From the NCBI RefSeq assembly GCF_900168065.1, contig NZ_FUZZ01000006.1, forward strand, positions 372,001-436,000: DNA of 64,000 bases. The letters are read 5' to 3'. Source of the DNA: Chitinophaga ginsengisegetis (lineage in GTDB: Bacteria > Bacteroidota > Bacteroidia > Chitinophagales > Chitinophagaceae). Below the pieces are notes generated by a model. That model saw only the letters and a list, made by a program, of their open reading frames with translations. It did not search any database and had not been told where the DNA came from. This document shows positions 35,001 through 43,490 of this stretch, in pieces (within the stretch, counting starts at the first letter, position 1; each line of letters opens with the position of its first letter). The translations under genes were made by a program, and so were the position numbers.

Positions 35001-35094
35001 CGGCGCTGGTGACTTTACCGCTTATTTTAATCTGGGCCATTGCATGCATAGAGAGTAGCAGGCATGCAAGCACATAAAAAAGTTTTGCTTTCAT
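32026..35094 (-). CDS. SusC/RagA TonB-linked transporter of the mannoside locus
   Basis: 1022 residues, ATG start, signal peptide 'LACLLLSMHAMAQ'. A carboxypeptidase-regulatory-like domain (about residues 22-100, 'GKVTSAADGSVIPNTTVAIK') is followed by the SusC plug with 'VIGYGSVKKSDLTGAV', 'LKDASSTAIYGARGANGVIMIT' (about 200-225) and a barrel ending 'LGVNLDF'. There is no STN domain, so control is not through a FecR pair and instead probably lies with the GntR regulator at 36837. The 185 bases upstream show no TAnnTTTG box. It should import alpha-mannosides together with SusD. Confidence 0.94.
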   Translation of the reverse strand: MKAKLFYVLACLLLSMHAMAQIKISGKVTSAADGSVIPNTTVAIKGTSSGTIANVDGVYSLSVPNENAVLVFSFTGFATKEVRVGSQTNINVSLEVQVNTLSDLVVIGYGSVKKSDLTGAVASLKGEQVMDKPVPNISQALQGKVAGVDVNINSSAPGQAAKVRIRGIGSINSFVDPLYVVDGVAGVDANALNPNDIASIEVLKDASSTAIYGARGANGVIMITTKRGKAGPTQVSYQGDVNVSTLASHLPTLNSEQFVKVYNEAFANATKFDPDHGTWTPTAILDHEHFPLLFDENDKPLYNTNWEKETYKPAVSTSHQVNFQGGTDKLLYSASLGYLDQNGLMIESWFRRYSARATFDDQVKDWLKIGGSLNIVSSTQRVVSDGNGSLNVPRMVTEEVPIVPVRYPDGKWAGNYDIPGLEGGPNPVQIAQNRYTLNNQVHTLGNFYMQFQINKDLNFKTDFGYDQISNKANFYSAGNLPHLSQDQGGVARITNNYGKYWQSENYLTYNKQFKNNNSLNAVVGISFLQYTNENALAETQNFLSDYFQWNSLAAGSVRNNITSETQPWSMNSYYGRVNYNLKNKYLFTATARYDGSSKFSKDNQFAFFPSVAAAWRVSEEDFLKGSKTINNLKIRASYGTSGNQEIGQFQYSPQYRPDQTVIGGANQPTLVPGYIGNPDLKWERSNQIDAGVELVMLDNRINLNVDYYNRKTSDLLLATPIPWSAGMFTSNVYKNVGEVRNTGLEVNLNTVNIQKPNFTWSTTFVFATNKNKILTLNDGNADIFPGPNFLGQTNILRVGEPIGSFYGMKRLGTYGSDEAAEAAKHSLLPGDRKYEYDSAGNAVYDIIGRAYPKWTGTFSSTIKYKGWDFTFDIRFVQGVNTAAAFKHSVEDRQTLANSLATVLNAWTPENQNTHIAQVRSYKFTQDSHFDTWWVEDGSYIRGQNFTLGYTFPESWMQRSHIRRFRIYGSVQNLFLITKYTGYDPEVDTFNFGYGSNTGFSQNIDFFPYPRPRVWNLGVNLDF

Positions 35095-35279
35095 AACAAG
35101 TCTTTAGAGATGAGGTAATATTAGCCGGTGTGTTTCAGTTGATAGTGATCACAGGATCTGTACGTGGAAGTCCCCGTGATAACAAGTGAGATTAGGTTTT
35201 AAGATCATGGTAATGATATGTTTTTTAATAAGATCCGGTTGACGAATAAATAATGAATGAGCAGGCCCAATTGTTTATT

Positions 35280-36590
35280 CTACTGCTGATTAATTGCCCA
35301 CTTCTTCAAAAGCGTAATGGCATCCGATAAAACACCTGCTTCGCCCCGAAAATTTCCTGATCCTTTTGGCGTGCCAGTCTGAACGTCGTACCATTCAAAG
35401 AATCCGTTTTGAGCAATGACGCGATCCGTCATGGGTTTAAGCTCCGCGATGGCTTCCTGTATAAATCCGTTTATGATGAGGGCCTGGATCATGCGTCCAC
35501 CAAACCAGGTCCAGTCGCCCGCGTTCTGATACACATAAGGATGCATATTCGGGAACTCCTTTGCCGGGTAAGGAGGATACACCGTGATCCCTATGGTGGC
35601 GAATTTTTCTTTGGCGGCGGCCTGTATCATTTGCCGGTTAATGGCCGCTATTTCTTTTGATGTATGAAATCCTGCCAGTATTGCGCAGGCAGTGCCTCCT
35701 GTGTAGAGGATTTCTTTTTCGTTGAATGAGGGGGAAAACGGGCTTCCGTTCAAATAAAGATGTGGTATGTATTTCTGTGCCCTGTTATCCCATAAATGTT
35801 TGCGTACATTTTTCCGGATATCCGTTGCTATTTTGTGCCAGTCTCTCTGTGCCTGATAGTCTTTTGGTTTGATCGCCAGGAAATCCTGTATAGCGATCAC
35901 AAACATGGCGTTATCGTATATATCAACCGCCCATTTCGTTTTTTCATTGATCGCCACGCCCCACCCGGTTTCCGGTTGCACATCGCCCCAGTCGATGGTG
36001 GTAGCGCCTTTAATCAGCCCGTATTTTTCTGACCAACGCTCCTTTAGCAGATAGGCCATAGAGGCTTCCATCCGTTGCAAAATCGTTTTATCATTTATGG
36101 CCAAAAAAAGGAAGGCTTCGTCGCCTGTAACAGCGATATATTTCCTTACTGCCTGGATCAGGGAGGATTCCTGATCGGTTTCCACTGTATTTTTATGAGC
36201 CGCCCATTGAGGAGCCAGGTCGGAATACCTGTATTGGTAGCCTACATTGGCCTTCTCGCGCGGAATAACGCCATCAGGAATATTTCCATCTGCGCCCTGC
36301 ATCCGGAAAAACAACAGCAGCATTTCCTTTACCTGGTCGTGCGGCAATACTTGCAGGGAACCATTGATGAAAGTGTTGAAATCCCTGATCCATACTTCTC
36401 CGTAGGAAGTGCCGGCAGAGAAACCGGTGAGTAATCTTAATGCGCGGGCTTGTACTGTATCCAGCCGGCTGTCTGCCAATACAGCCGTCGCCAGGGTCCT
36501 GGTATTATTCTGGGCAGTCACGTTTCCTGAAAGGAATACAGGAGCGGTGATACCAGCAATAATGGGAATTATAGAAAGGGTTTTTTTCAT
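35280..36590 (-). CDS. Secreted six-hairpin (alpha/alpha) glycosidase-like protein
   Basis: 436 residues from the ATG at 36590 ('MKKTLSIIPIIAGITAPVFL' signal peptide); an upstream ATG at 36620 would lie inside the promoter-like 14-mer. The sequence shows the repeating helix pattern of toroid glycosidases: 'GEVWIRDFNTFINGSLQ' near residue 65, 'DGNIPDGVIPRE', 'VETDQESSLIQAV', 'IDWGDVQPETGWGV' and 'AGDWTWFGGRMIQALI'. Acidic residues in WIRD, ETDQES, DWGD and AGDW are the likely active-site candidates. Relation to GH63-, GH125- or GH37-like families is plausible but I cannot place it. Its location beside GH38 and GntR, and the shared 14-mer with the mannosidase gene, suggest action on the same mannoside. 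Confidence 0.75.
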   Translation of the reverse strand: MKKTLSIIPIIAGITAPVFLSGNVTAQNNTRTLATAVLADSRLDTVQARALRLLTGFSAGTSYGEVWIRDFNTFINGSLQVLPHDQVKEMLLLFFRMQGADGNIPDGVIPREKANVGYQYRYSDLAPQWAAHKNTVETDQESSLIQAVRKYIAVTGDEAFLFLAINDKTILQRMEASMAYLLKERWSEKYGLIKGATTIDWGDVQPETGWGVAINEKTKWAVDIYDNAMFVIAIQDFLAIKPKDYQAQRDWHKIATDIRKNVRKHLWDNRAQKYIPHLYLNGSPFSPSFNEKEILYTGGTACAILAGFHTSKEIAAINRQMIQAAAKEKFATIGITVYPPYPAKEFPNMHPYVYQNAGDWTWFGGRMIQALIINGFIQEAIAELKPMTDRVIAQNGFFEWYDVQTGTPKGSGNFRGEAGVLSDAITLLKKWAINQQ

Positions 36591-36607
36591 AATGTGGCCC
36601 TGGATAT

Positions 36608-36644
36608 TATGTACAAACATATAAACATAAATTAATTAATGCAA
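36608..36644 (-). promoter_or_regulatory. Bacteroidota-type promoter with the shared 14-mer
   Basis: On the minus strand TTG (36644-36642), a 20-base spacer and TATGTTTG (36621-36614) form a complete -33/-7 promoter 23 bases before the ATG at 36590. The -7 box is part of the 14-mer TATGTTTGTACATA also found before the mannosidase. Confidence 0.65.
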
Positions 36645-36836
36645 GAAAAGTTTTTAACATTACCTTAACGCGTAATTTATCTTGTAAGTAATTGATTATC
36701 TGTTGTCTATATGATGATGGATTGTAAGATGTGGATACCTTGCACGAATCCTGTTTTTTCAACCGGAGCATACATACGCCCAAAATAAGGTCGCCTAAAA
36801 TTGTTTTTCTTGTTTATTTCCAGTTGCTTTGCAGGC

Positions 36837-37568
36837 ATGAATTTGAGTATAGATCATAAAAATCCTTTACCACTTCATATACAGGCGGAAAACCTGTTGA
36901 GGAATATGATAAAAGATCCACAGTACGCCGGTGGAAAATTTTTACCCAACGAAGTTCAGTTAGCGAAACAACTCGCTATCTCCCGATCTACATTACGTCA
37001 TGCTTTAAACAAACTTGTATACGAAGGATTGCTGACCCGTAAAAAAGGGGTAGGTACCAAAGTAGCGGAAGCGGCCATCAGCTCTAAATCCAAGAACTGG
37101 CTGAGCTTTACGCAGGAAATGACAGCGCGCGGTATCATCATCAAAAACTTTGAGCTGCATGTTACCTGGGTATTGCCCGATGAAACCATTGCCAACTTTT
37201 TCGAAATCAGTCCAACCAAAAAAGTGCTCAAACTGGAGCGCCTGAGAGGCAAGGCGGAAGGCCCTTTTGTATATTTCATTTCCTATTTCCATCCACGCGT
37301 GGGATTAACCGGGGAAGAGGATTTTAAACGTCCTTTGTACGATATCCTGGAGAAGGATTACATGACGGTAGCAACTTTATCGAAAGAAGAAATCAGCGCC
37401 AGGTCGGCCGACAAGTTTATTGCGGCTAAGCTGGAACTGGAACCTGGCCATCCTATCCTTGTAAGGAAACGGTTTGTATACGATCAGGGCGAACGCCCTA
37501 TCGAATATAACCTGGGGTACTACCGCGCGGATAGCTTCGTGTACACGGTGGAAAGCAGAAGGGAATAA
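36837..37568 (+). CDS. GntR family regulator, HutC/UTRA subfamily
   Basis: 243 residues from the ATG at 36837; the longer frame uses TTG. N-terminal GntR winged helix, about residues 1-70 ('PLPLHIQAENLLRNMI', 'LPNEVQLAKQLAISRSTLRH', 'GLLTRKKGVGTKV'). C-terminal UTRA ligand domain, about 85-240 ('FELHVTWVLPDETIANFFEI', 'LKLERLRGKAEGPFVYFISY', 'KRFVYDQGERPIEYNLGYYR'). UTRA regulators sense small metabolites, often sugars or sugar phosphates. It is divergent from the glycosidase-like gene and next to the mannoside locus. The shared 14-mer with TATGT/ACATA arms is a candidate binding site. Repression relieved by mannose or a phosphate of it is inference. Confidence 0.9.
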   Translation: MNLSIDHKNPLPLHIQAENLLRNMIKDPQYAGGKFLPNEVQLAKQLAISRSTLRHALNKLVYEGLLTRKKGVGTKVAEAAISSKSKNWLSFTQEMTARGIIIKNFELHVTWVLPDETIANFFEISPTKKVLKLERLRGKAEGPFVYFISYFHPRVGLTGEEDFKRPLYDILEKDYMTVATLSKEEISARSADKFIAAKLELEPGHPILVRKRFVYDQGERPIEYNLGYYRADSFVYTVESRRE

Positions 37569-37587
37569 TTTTATTTCATATAAATAC

Positions 37588-37629
37588 AACGGCTCAGCAT
37601 TAATACACAGGTATTAATACTGAGCCGTT
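37588..37629. terminator. Bidirectional terminator between GntR and the repeat lipoprotein
   Basis: AACGGCTCAG (37588-37597) pairs with CTGAGCCGTT (37620-37629). An inner stem ATTAATAC/GTATTAAT (37599-37606, 37611-37618) is separated by one mismatch, loop ACAG. It serves two converging genes. Confidence 0.8.
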
Positions 37630-37653
37630 TCGTTTTACGGTTACGGGCACTGT

Positions 37654-38538
37654 TTATAGCTTAGGAGCGGCTGCCACGTTTTTGGTAACTACCGGCCATA
37701 CACCTGGTGCAGGCACGCTAACGCCTTTGTTGGAGCCTCTTACGCCTGCATCCTGTCCGAAGTAATACAGCGGCCAGCCTTTGTAGGTTAATTGTTTTTT
37801 ACCGGCAACGGTGATGCTGCCAAATAATGTTTTATCAAGAGTAGAAGGCACTACGATCTGATCTGTTTCGTAGATTGGCCATACCGCATTATTGGAAAAA
37901 TCAGGTTTGGTGAACTTGTTGATATTAAAGCTGTCTTTAGCAAAAGAGTAGAGCGTAACGCCCTTCCCATCAGTGAAGTATGTGGTTTTGGCGGTACCCT
38001 CGGTATGGTTTTCCAGGTAGTTTTTACCATCGGCGCCCACCAGCTGGGCATTGATCAGTTGTATGGTGTAATCGGGTTTCGCTACATACCATATATTACC
38101 AACGCCTTCCCCATCTGTTTTACCGGGGGCTTCACGTACATTAACGCCGCCTACGGCAGGTGCGAAGTAGTACAGTGGCCATCCTTTGTAGGCAGTTTGT
38201 TTTTTGCCTTCAGTAGTAGTGATAGTGGTGAAGTCTTTGATGTCCAGACCGGTTCCAAGTGCCGTTTGGGCAAGGTTATCACCGGCATAATAAATAGGCC
38301 ATACCGCTGCGCATCCGCCGGCGCAGTTATTTTGGCCATTAAAGTCGTTGGAGAAATAATAGAGAGAATTACCGTCCACATCTGTCAGGTGATTTCCCAA
38401 AGTAGCGCTGGCACTGAGTTGTACCAAAGGTTTAGGCGCAGGAGTGTCGGGGTTATTATCGTTTCCGCCGCAGGCGCTGAAGAAAACGATACCAGACAAG
38501 GCTATCAATGAAAGCAGGGAATTTTTTACGCAGTTCAT
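37654..38538 (-). CDS. Lipoprotein with four Yx(F/W)xxD-type secreted repeats
   Basis: 294 residues, ATG start, lipobox FSACG at about residue 23. Four copies of the 'lipoprotein_15' type repeat are recognisable by their LYxF cores: 'GNSLYYFSNDFNGQNNC', 'GWPLYYFAPAVGGVN', 'VTLYSFAKDSFNIN' and 'GWPLYYFGQDAGVRG'. Two copies are preceded by an AVWPIY segment and two by K-GWPLYYF. A C-x-x-x-C pair lies in the first repeat ('NNCAGGCAAVWP'). The family is widespread, secreted and of unknown biochemical function; a redox or electron-transfer link has been suggested for some members. It is monocistronic, converging with the GntR gene. Confidence 0.85.
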   Translation of the reverse strand: MNCVKNSLLSLIALSGIVFFSACGGNDNNPDTPAPKPLVQLSASATLGNHLTDVDGNSLYYFSNDFNGQNNCAGGCAAVWPIYYAGDNLAQTALGTGLDIKDFTTITTTEGKKQTAYKGWPLYYFAPAVGGVNVREAPGKTDGEGVGNIWYVAKPDYTIQLINAQLVGADGKNYLENHTEGTAKTTYFTDGKGVTLYSFAKDSFNINKFTKPDFSNNAVWPIYETDQIVVPSTLDKTLFGSITVAGKKQLTYKGWPLYYFGQDAGVRGSNKGVSVPAPGVWPVVTKNVAAAPKL

Positions 38539-38681
38539 GCTGTTAAAATTTTTAGAAATTTGAAATAATCAATACGTAATTGCAGGTTGTTGATCCGTAA
38601 CAACCTGGTTGGGCAATCCATACTTATGCGTATTCGTTAAAAACAGGAAAAAGGTTGTCTGCCCCGCAAAATATTTTCAGC

Positions 38682-38689
38682 TACTTTTG
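38682..38689 (+). promoter_or_regulatory. Candidate -7 box abutting the SNF2 start codon
   Basis: TACTTTTG matches TAnnTTTG and ends 5 bases before the ATG at 38695. A TTG at 38655-38657 is 24 bases upstream, slightly long. Either the transcript is nearly leaderless or translation starts at a later ATG (38758). Confidence 0.4.
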
Positions 38690-38694
38690 CTGCT

Positions 38695-41600
38695 ATGGTC
38701 AATGAAAGTTTCTATTCAGAACAATATGAATCACAGGAAAGGGATACCCGGCTGGTAATGGACGTAATGTCTGTGTACCTGTACCCACTGGAAACATTTA
38801 CCATTACAGACGCTGTGAACCGCGTGGAAGAAATGAAGGGCACCAGGGTCAGTGAAATATTGAAGCACCTGGTAGCTGCAGGACTGGCCATTAAAAATGT
38901 AACAGGCAATTATTCCCTGGTACCGGAAATGAATTTTCTGTTGTTCCCGGTAAATATAAAACAGCCGGCTTATTCGGCGTTGATGGAAAGGACAAGGCAC
39001 GCCGTACATGCATTTTACAGCATGAGCGCCCGTTTGCAGGATCTGCAACAACTGCTCACTGCTTATTTTACAGGCGACCGTTTCCTGTTGTCGCCGCCGG
39101 TAAGGAAACTGGAAATGGAGCTGGATGAATATCAGCCTTATTTGCCTTACCTGTTGTATTTCCCCGCCTACGCAGAACTGTTGCCTTTTTTCAGCCAGGA
39201 GAGCCTCGACCGGATGGTATCTTTTGCCTTAAAATATAACCTGCTGAAAATGCCGGCGGTGGAAGAACTGGAGAGTTTTCGCAAGCAATATGGCGCGGAT
39301 TTTCCTGAGCTGTCGCTGTTACAGGGCCATCTCGATTTGCCTCCGGCAGATAAAACTGCAGATGACCTTTATGCACAGGCCGTGATATTATTGTATAGCG
39401 GACAACCGGCAAAAGCACTGACAACATTTGAAAAGGGGATCAAACGTCAACGGCAGTACGATAAAAAGAATACGATGCCGCTGTCGCCGTTGTTTGCTTT
39501 TTATTACGCATTCACGCTGGCTGTATTGCCCGGTGAGCAAACGAATCCGCTGATCACTAAAATTGTGACTGCCTATGAACGCAAGCTGTTCCCTGCCATC
39601 ACCCCGGCCGTTTGTTTGCTGCATTTTCATGCGGGCCGTAAGGAGAAAGGAGAGCAGCTGTTGCTGCTGATACTGGAAGGCAACGAAAGCAACCTGCTGA
39701 GTTACCTGTCGGTATTATGTTTGCAGCTGTTGCATCCCAAAAGTAAATTGTTACGCACGTTTAGTACCACCACTGCGAGATTGCTGGCGCTGGGCATGGA
39801 GCGTCACTACCGGTTACTGACCTACGAATATTTATATTTATTTAAGGGAGATGATTACCAGGGATATGAAAGCATGTTCCTGGAAGCCGGCGCCATTGCC
39901 ATGCACCCGCCGGTATTTTCCCAGATGGAGCAAACGCCCGACTGGGAGCGGTTATTAAACACGTTGCTGGGTGCTGATACACATCTCACAAAAAAAGAAA
40001 AAAATGTAGTTGCTTCCCGGTTAATTTACCTGATAGACTTCGACCGGTATAAGATTCAGCCGGTGTTGCAAACATCCCAGGGCAATAACACCTGGAGCAG
40101 CGGCCGGAATGTGGCATTAAAAAAACTAAAGGAAGGAAAGGCGGAAGCCATGACAGAACAGGATTTCAGGATAGGCGCCACTGTACAGAAAGATCATTAT
40201 TATAATTACGACGGAGAGTCTTATTCTTTTGCGGAAACGGTATGGGAAGAAATTGCCGGGCATCCGTTGTTATTTTCTGCAGATGATATCACTATTTCTG
40301 TAGAAATTATAAAAGCCCAACCGGAGCTGAGCGTTAACAGGTCCGGACAGGGGTATACTTTCAGTGCTAACGTAGACGACTATATCAGTGAAACCGTTTT
40401 TGTAAAAGAAACCAACACCCGCCTGAAGATCATCCACCTCACCGCCCAGCAGCGACGCCTGTTGCAAACATTACAGCAGATCCCGGTAGTGCCGGCAGCC
40501 GGTAAGGATAAACTGATCCAGGTGCTGAAGAGCCTCGGCGCGCACCTAACCATCCACGCGGATATGGGAGACATTGCCACCAATATCAGCCGTCGCCCGG
40601 CCGACAGCCGTATTGTGATACAGCTGCTTCCATTGGGAGACGGACTGAAGGCCGGTATTTACGTGAAGCCATTTACCAGCGATCCGCCGTATTGCAAGCC
40701 GGGCATTGGCGCGCATAATATTATCGGTATCAGCAACGGGGAACGCTGGCAGGCCATCCGTGACCTGGCAAAAGAAAAGAGTAATGTAACTACCCTGCTG
40801 AACCTCATCCAGGGGGCAATAGAACAGGATCTTTCGGATGATACCATCATTTTTGAAGATCCGCTCGACTGCCTGCAACTACTTGAAATTATTCATCACC
40901 ATCCCGAACTGGTGCGGGCGGAGTGGCCGGAAGGCGAGCGCTATAAAGTGAAACAACAGGCAGGCTTTGCACAGCTGAGCATTTCACTGAAAGAAAAAGA
41001 CCACTGGTTTATGTGTACCGGTGAATTAAAAGTGGATGAAATCACCGTGCTGGCGCTGAAAGACCTGCTGGATACCACCCGCACCGTGAAGAAGCGGTTT
41101 ATTGCTCTGCAAAACGGGGAATATCTCGCATTAACCGGCGACTTACGCCGCCGGCTAAACGAAATGGCCAGCGTAGCTAATATCGATCGCAATAATATAA
41201 CCATTCAGCCGTATGCCGCGCCGGTGCTGGATGAATTACTGGAACAGGCAGGCAGTGTAACCACAGATGCGGCATGGAAAGCCTTCTCCCGTAAACGCAC
41301 TACTGCGATGGAACTGGCCGTAACGGTGCCGGTTACACTCCAAACCACTTTACGCCCGTACCAGGAAGAAGGCTTCCGGTGGATGACACACCTGGCCGCG
41401 TGGGGAGCCGGCGCCTGCCTCGCGGACGACATGGGACTGGGGAAAACCATCCAGGCTATTGCGTTGCTGCTGCACCGCGCACCGGATGGCCCGGCACTGG
41501 TTATTTGCCCGGCCTCCGTGGTGAGCAACTGGAGCAATGAGATCAGCCGCTTTGCGCCTTCCCTGAATGTGGTATTCCTGCATAACGGTCACCGCGCAAG

Positions 41601-42720
41601 CCTGATTAAAGGCGCCGGCGCTTTTGATGTGGTGATCACCACTTACGGTTTACTTCAAACAGAAGAAACATTGCTGGCCGCTGTGAAATGGCCTACACTG
41701 GTACTCGACGAGGCACATACCATCAAGAACTTCCAGACAAAAACATCCAAAGCGGCGATGTCGCTGCAGGCAGGATTTAAACTCATGCTAACGGGAACGC
41801 CTATACAAAATCATATGGGCGAGATCTGGAACCTGTTTAACTTCCTCAATCCCGGGCTGCTGGGCACACTGGATCACTTCAACAAGCAATTTGTTTTCCC
41901 GTCTGTAAGGAACCCGGAGAGCACAGTAAAGCAACACCTGAAAAAACTGATCGCGCCTTTTATATTGCGGCGTACCAAAACAGGCGTGCTGGATGAATTG
42001 CCGCCTAAAACCGAAATTGTAAAGCTGGTGAGCTTATCACCGGATGAAGCGTCGTTTTATGAAGCATTGCGGAGGAAGGCGCTGGAGAATATCAAAGCGC
42101 AGGAGGGTAGTATGGCGCAGCAGCATATCCGGGCACTGGCAGAAATCAGCCGGTTGAGGATGGCGGCCTGTAATCCGCGGCTGGTGGATGTTGAAACCGA
42201 TATTCCATCTTCCAAATTAATGGTATTCCGGGAAATTGTGGAAGAACTGGTATCCAACAATCACCGGGCACTGGTATTCAGCCAGTTTGTAAAGCATCTC
42301 GACCTGGTAAGGGAAGCGCTGCATCAACTGGGGATTACTTATCTCTATCTCGATGGCAGTACGCCGATATCGCAACGGGATAAGCTGGTAAAAGATTTCC
42401 AGGCAGGCACGGGGCAGTTGTTCCTGATCAGCCTGAAGGCGGGCGGACTGGGACTTAATTTAACTGCCGCCGATTATGTGATTCATATGGACCCGTGGTG
42501 GAACCCGGCTATTGAAGAGCAGGCATCTGACAGGGCGCACCGCATCGGGCAAACCAGGCCGGTAACCATTTACCGGCTGGTAGCGCAATATACTATTGAA
42601 GAAAAGATCATTGCTTTGCATAACAGCAAACGGGATCTGGCCGATCAGCTGCTGGAAGGCAGCGACCAGGCTGGTAAGCTCAACGCTAAAGAATTGCTGG
42701 AGCTGATCGCAGAAAGATAG
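38695..42720 (+). CDS. SNF2/Swi2 family DEAD/DEAH-box helicase-like ATPase
   Basis: 1341 residues. The last 450 residues form a complete SNF2 motor: Walker A in 'DDMGLGKTIQ' (about 911-918), 'VVCPASVVSNW' type motif Ia ('LVICPASVVSNWSNEI'), DEAH box at 1005-1008, 'LTGTPIQNHMGEIWNLFNFL' (motif III), and the second RecA lobe with 'ISLKAGGLGLNLTAADYVIH' (about 1246) and 'QASDRAHRIGQ'. The first 900 residues are poorly conserved and helical in the N-terminal third. No CxCxnCxH zinc finger (SWIM) was found. It moves on double-stranded DNA or removes bound proteins; its cellular role in bacteria is unsettled. It stands alone, converging with the SDR gene with one base between stops. Confidence 0.92.
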   Translation: MVNESFYSEQYESQERDTRLVMDVMSVYLYPLETFTITDAVNRVEEMKGTRVSEILKHLVAAGLAIKNVTGNYSLVPEMNFLLFPVNIKQPAYSALMERTRHAVHAFYSMSARLQDLQQLLTAYFTGDRFLLSPPVRKLEMELDEYQPYLPYLLYFPAYAELLPFFSQESLDRMVSFALKYNLLKMPAVEELESFRKQYGADFPELSLLQGHLDLPPADKTADDLYAQAVILLYSGQPAKALTTFEKGIKRQRQYDKKNTMPLSPLFAFYYAFTLAVLPGEQTNPLITKIVTAYERKLFPAITPAVCLLHFHAGRKEKGEQLLLLILEGNESNLLSYLSVLCLQLLHPKSKLLRTFSTTTARLLALGMERHYRLLTYEYLYLFKGDDYQGYESMFLEAGAIAMHPPVFSQMEQTPDWERLLNTLLGADTHLTKKEKNVVASRLIYLIDFDRYKIQPVLQTSQGNNTWSSGRNVALKKLKEGKAEAMTEQDFRIGATVQKDHYYNYDGESYSFAETVWEEIAGHPLLFSADDITISVEIIKAQPELSVNRSGQGYTFSANVDDYISETVFVKETNTRLKIIHLTAQQRRLLQTLQQIPVVPAAGKDKLIQVLKSLGAHLTIHADMGDIATNISRRPADSRIVIQLLPLGDGLKAGIYVKPFTSDPPYCKPGIGAHNIIGISNGERWQAIRDLAKEKSNVTTLLNLIQGAIEQDLSDDTIIFEDPLDCLQLLEIIHHHPELVRAEWPEGERYKVKQQAGFAQLSISLKEKDHWFMCTGELKVDEITVLALKDLLDTTRTVKKRFIALQNGEYLALTGDLRRRLNEMASVANIDRNNITIQPYAAPVLDELLEQAGSVTTDAAWKAFSRKRTTAMELAVTVPVTLQTTLRPYQEEGFRWMTHLAAWGAGACLADDMGLGKTIQAIALLLHRAPDGPALVICPASVVSNWSNEISRFAPSLNVVFLHNGHRASLIKGAGAFDVVITTYGLLQTEETLLAAVKWPTLVLDEAHTIKNFQTKTSKAAMSLQAGFKLMLTGTPIQNHMGEIWNLFNFLNPGLLGTLDHFNKQFVFPSVRNPESTVKQHLKKLIAPFILRRTKTGVLDELPPKTEIVKLVSLSPDEASFYEALRRKALENIKAQEGSMAQQHIRALAEISRLRMAACNPRLVDVETDIPSSKLMVFREIVEELVSNNHRALVFSQFVKHLDLVREALHQLGITYLYLDGSTPISQRDKLVKDFQAGTGQLFLISLKAGGLGLNLTAADYVIHMDPWWNPAIEEQASDRAHRIGQTRPVTIYRLVAQYTIEEKIIALHNSKRDLADQLLEGSDQAGKLNAKELLELIAER

Positions 42721-42721
42721 T

Positions 42722-43480
42722 TCAGAACGGCGAAGGACTGATACTGGTCCAGCCGCCATCAATGATGAGGCTTTGCCCGGTAATATGCCTCGCCTGGTCG
42801 GATACCAGGAACAGCGCAGCATGGGCAATGTCCTGCGTATAAGCAGGGCGTCCCATAGGCGTGAGACTGGACCAGATCTGTTCATAGGAAGGATCGTCCA
42901 GCGTGCGTTCCGTGAGGGTAGCGCCGGGAGCAATGGTGTTCACCGTAATTTTAAAAGGAGATAATTCAATCACTAAATTTTTTGCCAGCATTTCCAGCGC
43001 TGCTTTGCTCATACCATAGGCGGCGAGATCTTTGTGCGCCTGGTGGCCGGTTACCGAGGACGTGAACAAAATAGCGCCGCCCTGTGGCTGTTGTTTCATT
43101 TGGTTGGCAGCGGTTTGCGCCAGGAAAAAAGTACCACCCAGGTTCACCTGCATCACGCGGTTAAATGCTTCAGGCGTATAGGTAAAGAAGTTGCCGAATA
43201 AAGTGATGCCGGCGTTGGCAATTACAATGTCCAGCCGGCCGAATTGCGTAACAGCCGTGTTTACCATTTGCCGGATAAAGGCAATATCACCAGAGTCGCC
43301 GGGCATGGCTATACATTGCCCCTTTGCGGCAGTAATGGCGCTGGTAGCCTGTTGTGCCAGCTGGGCATCAATATCATTCAGGATAACAATAGCACCTTGT
43401 AAAGCCAGTTGTTTGCTTATCTCAAAGCCGATGCCTTGTCCGGCGCCGGTAACAATCGCTACTTTATTTTCAAATGTCAT
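42722..43480 (-). CDS. Short-chain dehydrogenase/reductase
   Basis: 252 residues from the ATG at 43480, 10 bases after the dehydratase stop; the frame continues upstream into the dehydratase gene. Classical SDR motifs: 'VAIVTGAGQGIGFEI' (TGxxxGxG cofactor site), 'NDIDA' at the end of beta-2 (Asp favours NAD), 'IANAGIT' (NAG), Ser-Ser-Val around residue 140, 'YGMSKAALEML' (catalytic YxxxK), and 'INTIAPGATLTE'-type PG motif ('VNTIAPGATLT'). It ends 'GQSLIIDGGWTSISPSPF'. Paired with a sugar-acid dehydratase, it probably oxidises or reduces an aldose or keto-acid in a non-phosphorylating sugar pathway. Confidence 0.88.
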   Translation of the reverse strand: MTFENKVAIVTGAGQGIGFEISKQLALQGAIVILNDIDAQLAQQATSAITAAKGQCIAMPGDSGDIAFIRQMVNTAVTQFGRLDIVIANAGITLFGNFFTYTPEAFNRVMQVNLGGTFFLAQTAANQMKQQPQGGAILFTSSVTGHQAHKDLAAYGMSKAALEMLAKNLVIELSPFKITVNTIAPGATLTERTLDDPSYEQIWSSLTPMGRPAYTQDIAHAALFLVSDQARHITGQSLIIDGGWTSISPSPF

Positions 43481-43490
43481 AAGCCGTTTT

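Noticed and set aside
35280..36590. Firm assignment of the glycosidase-like protein to GH125
   Set aside because: It has a WIRDF segment rather than the WLRDS-type motif of GH125, so only the six-hairpin fold is supported.
36837..37568. GntR gene as a member of the MocR or FadR subfamily
   Set aside because: The C-terminal part has UTRA segments (HutC subfamily), with neither an aminotransferase domain nor an all-helical FCD domain.
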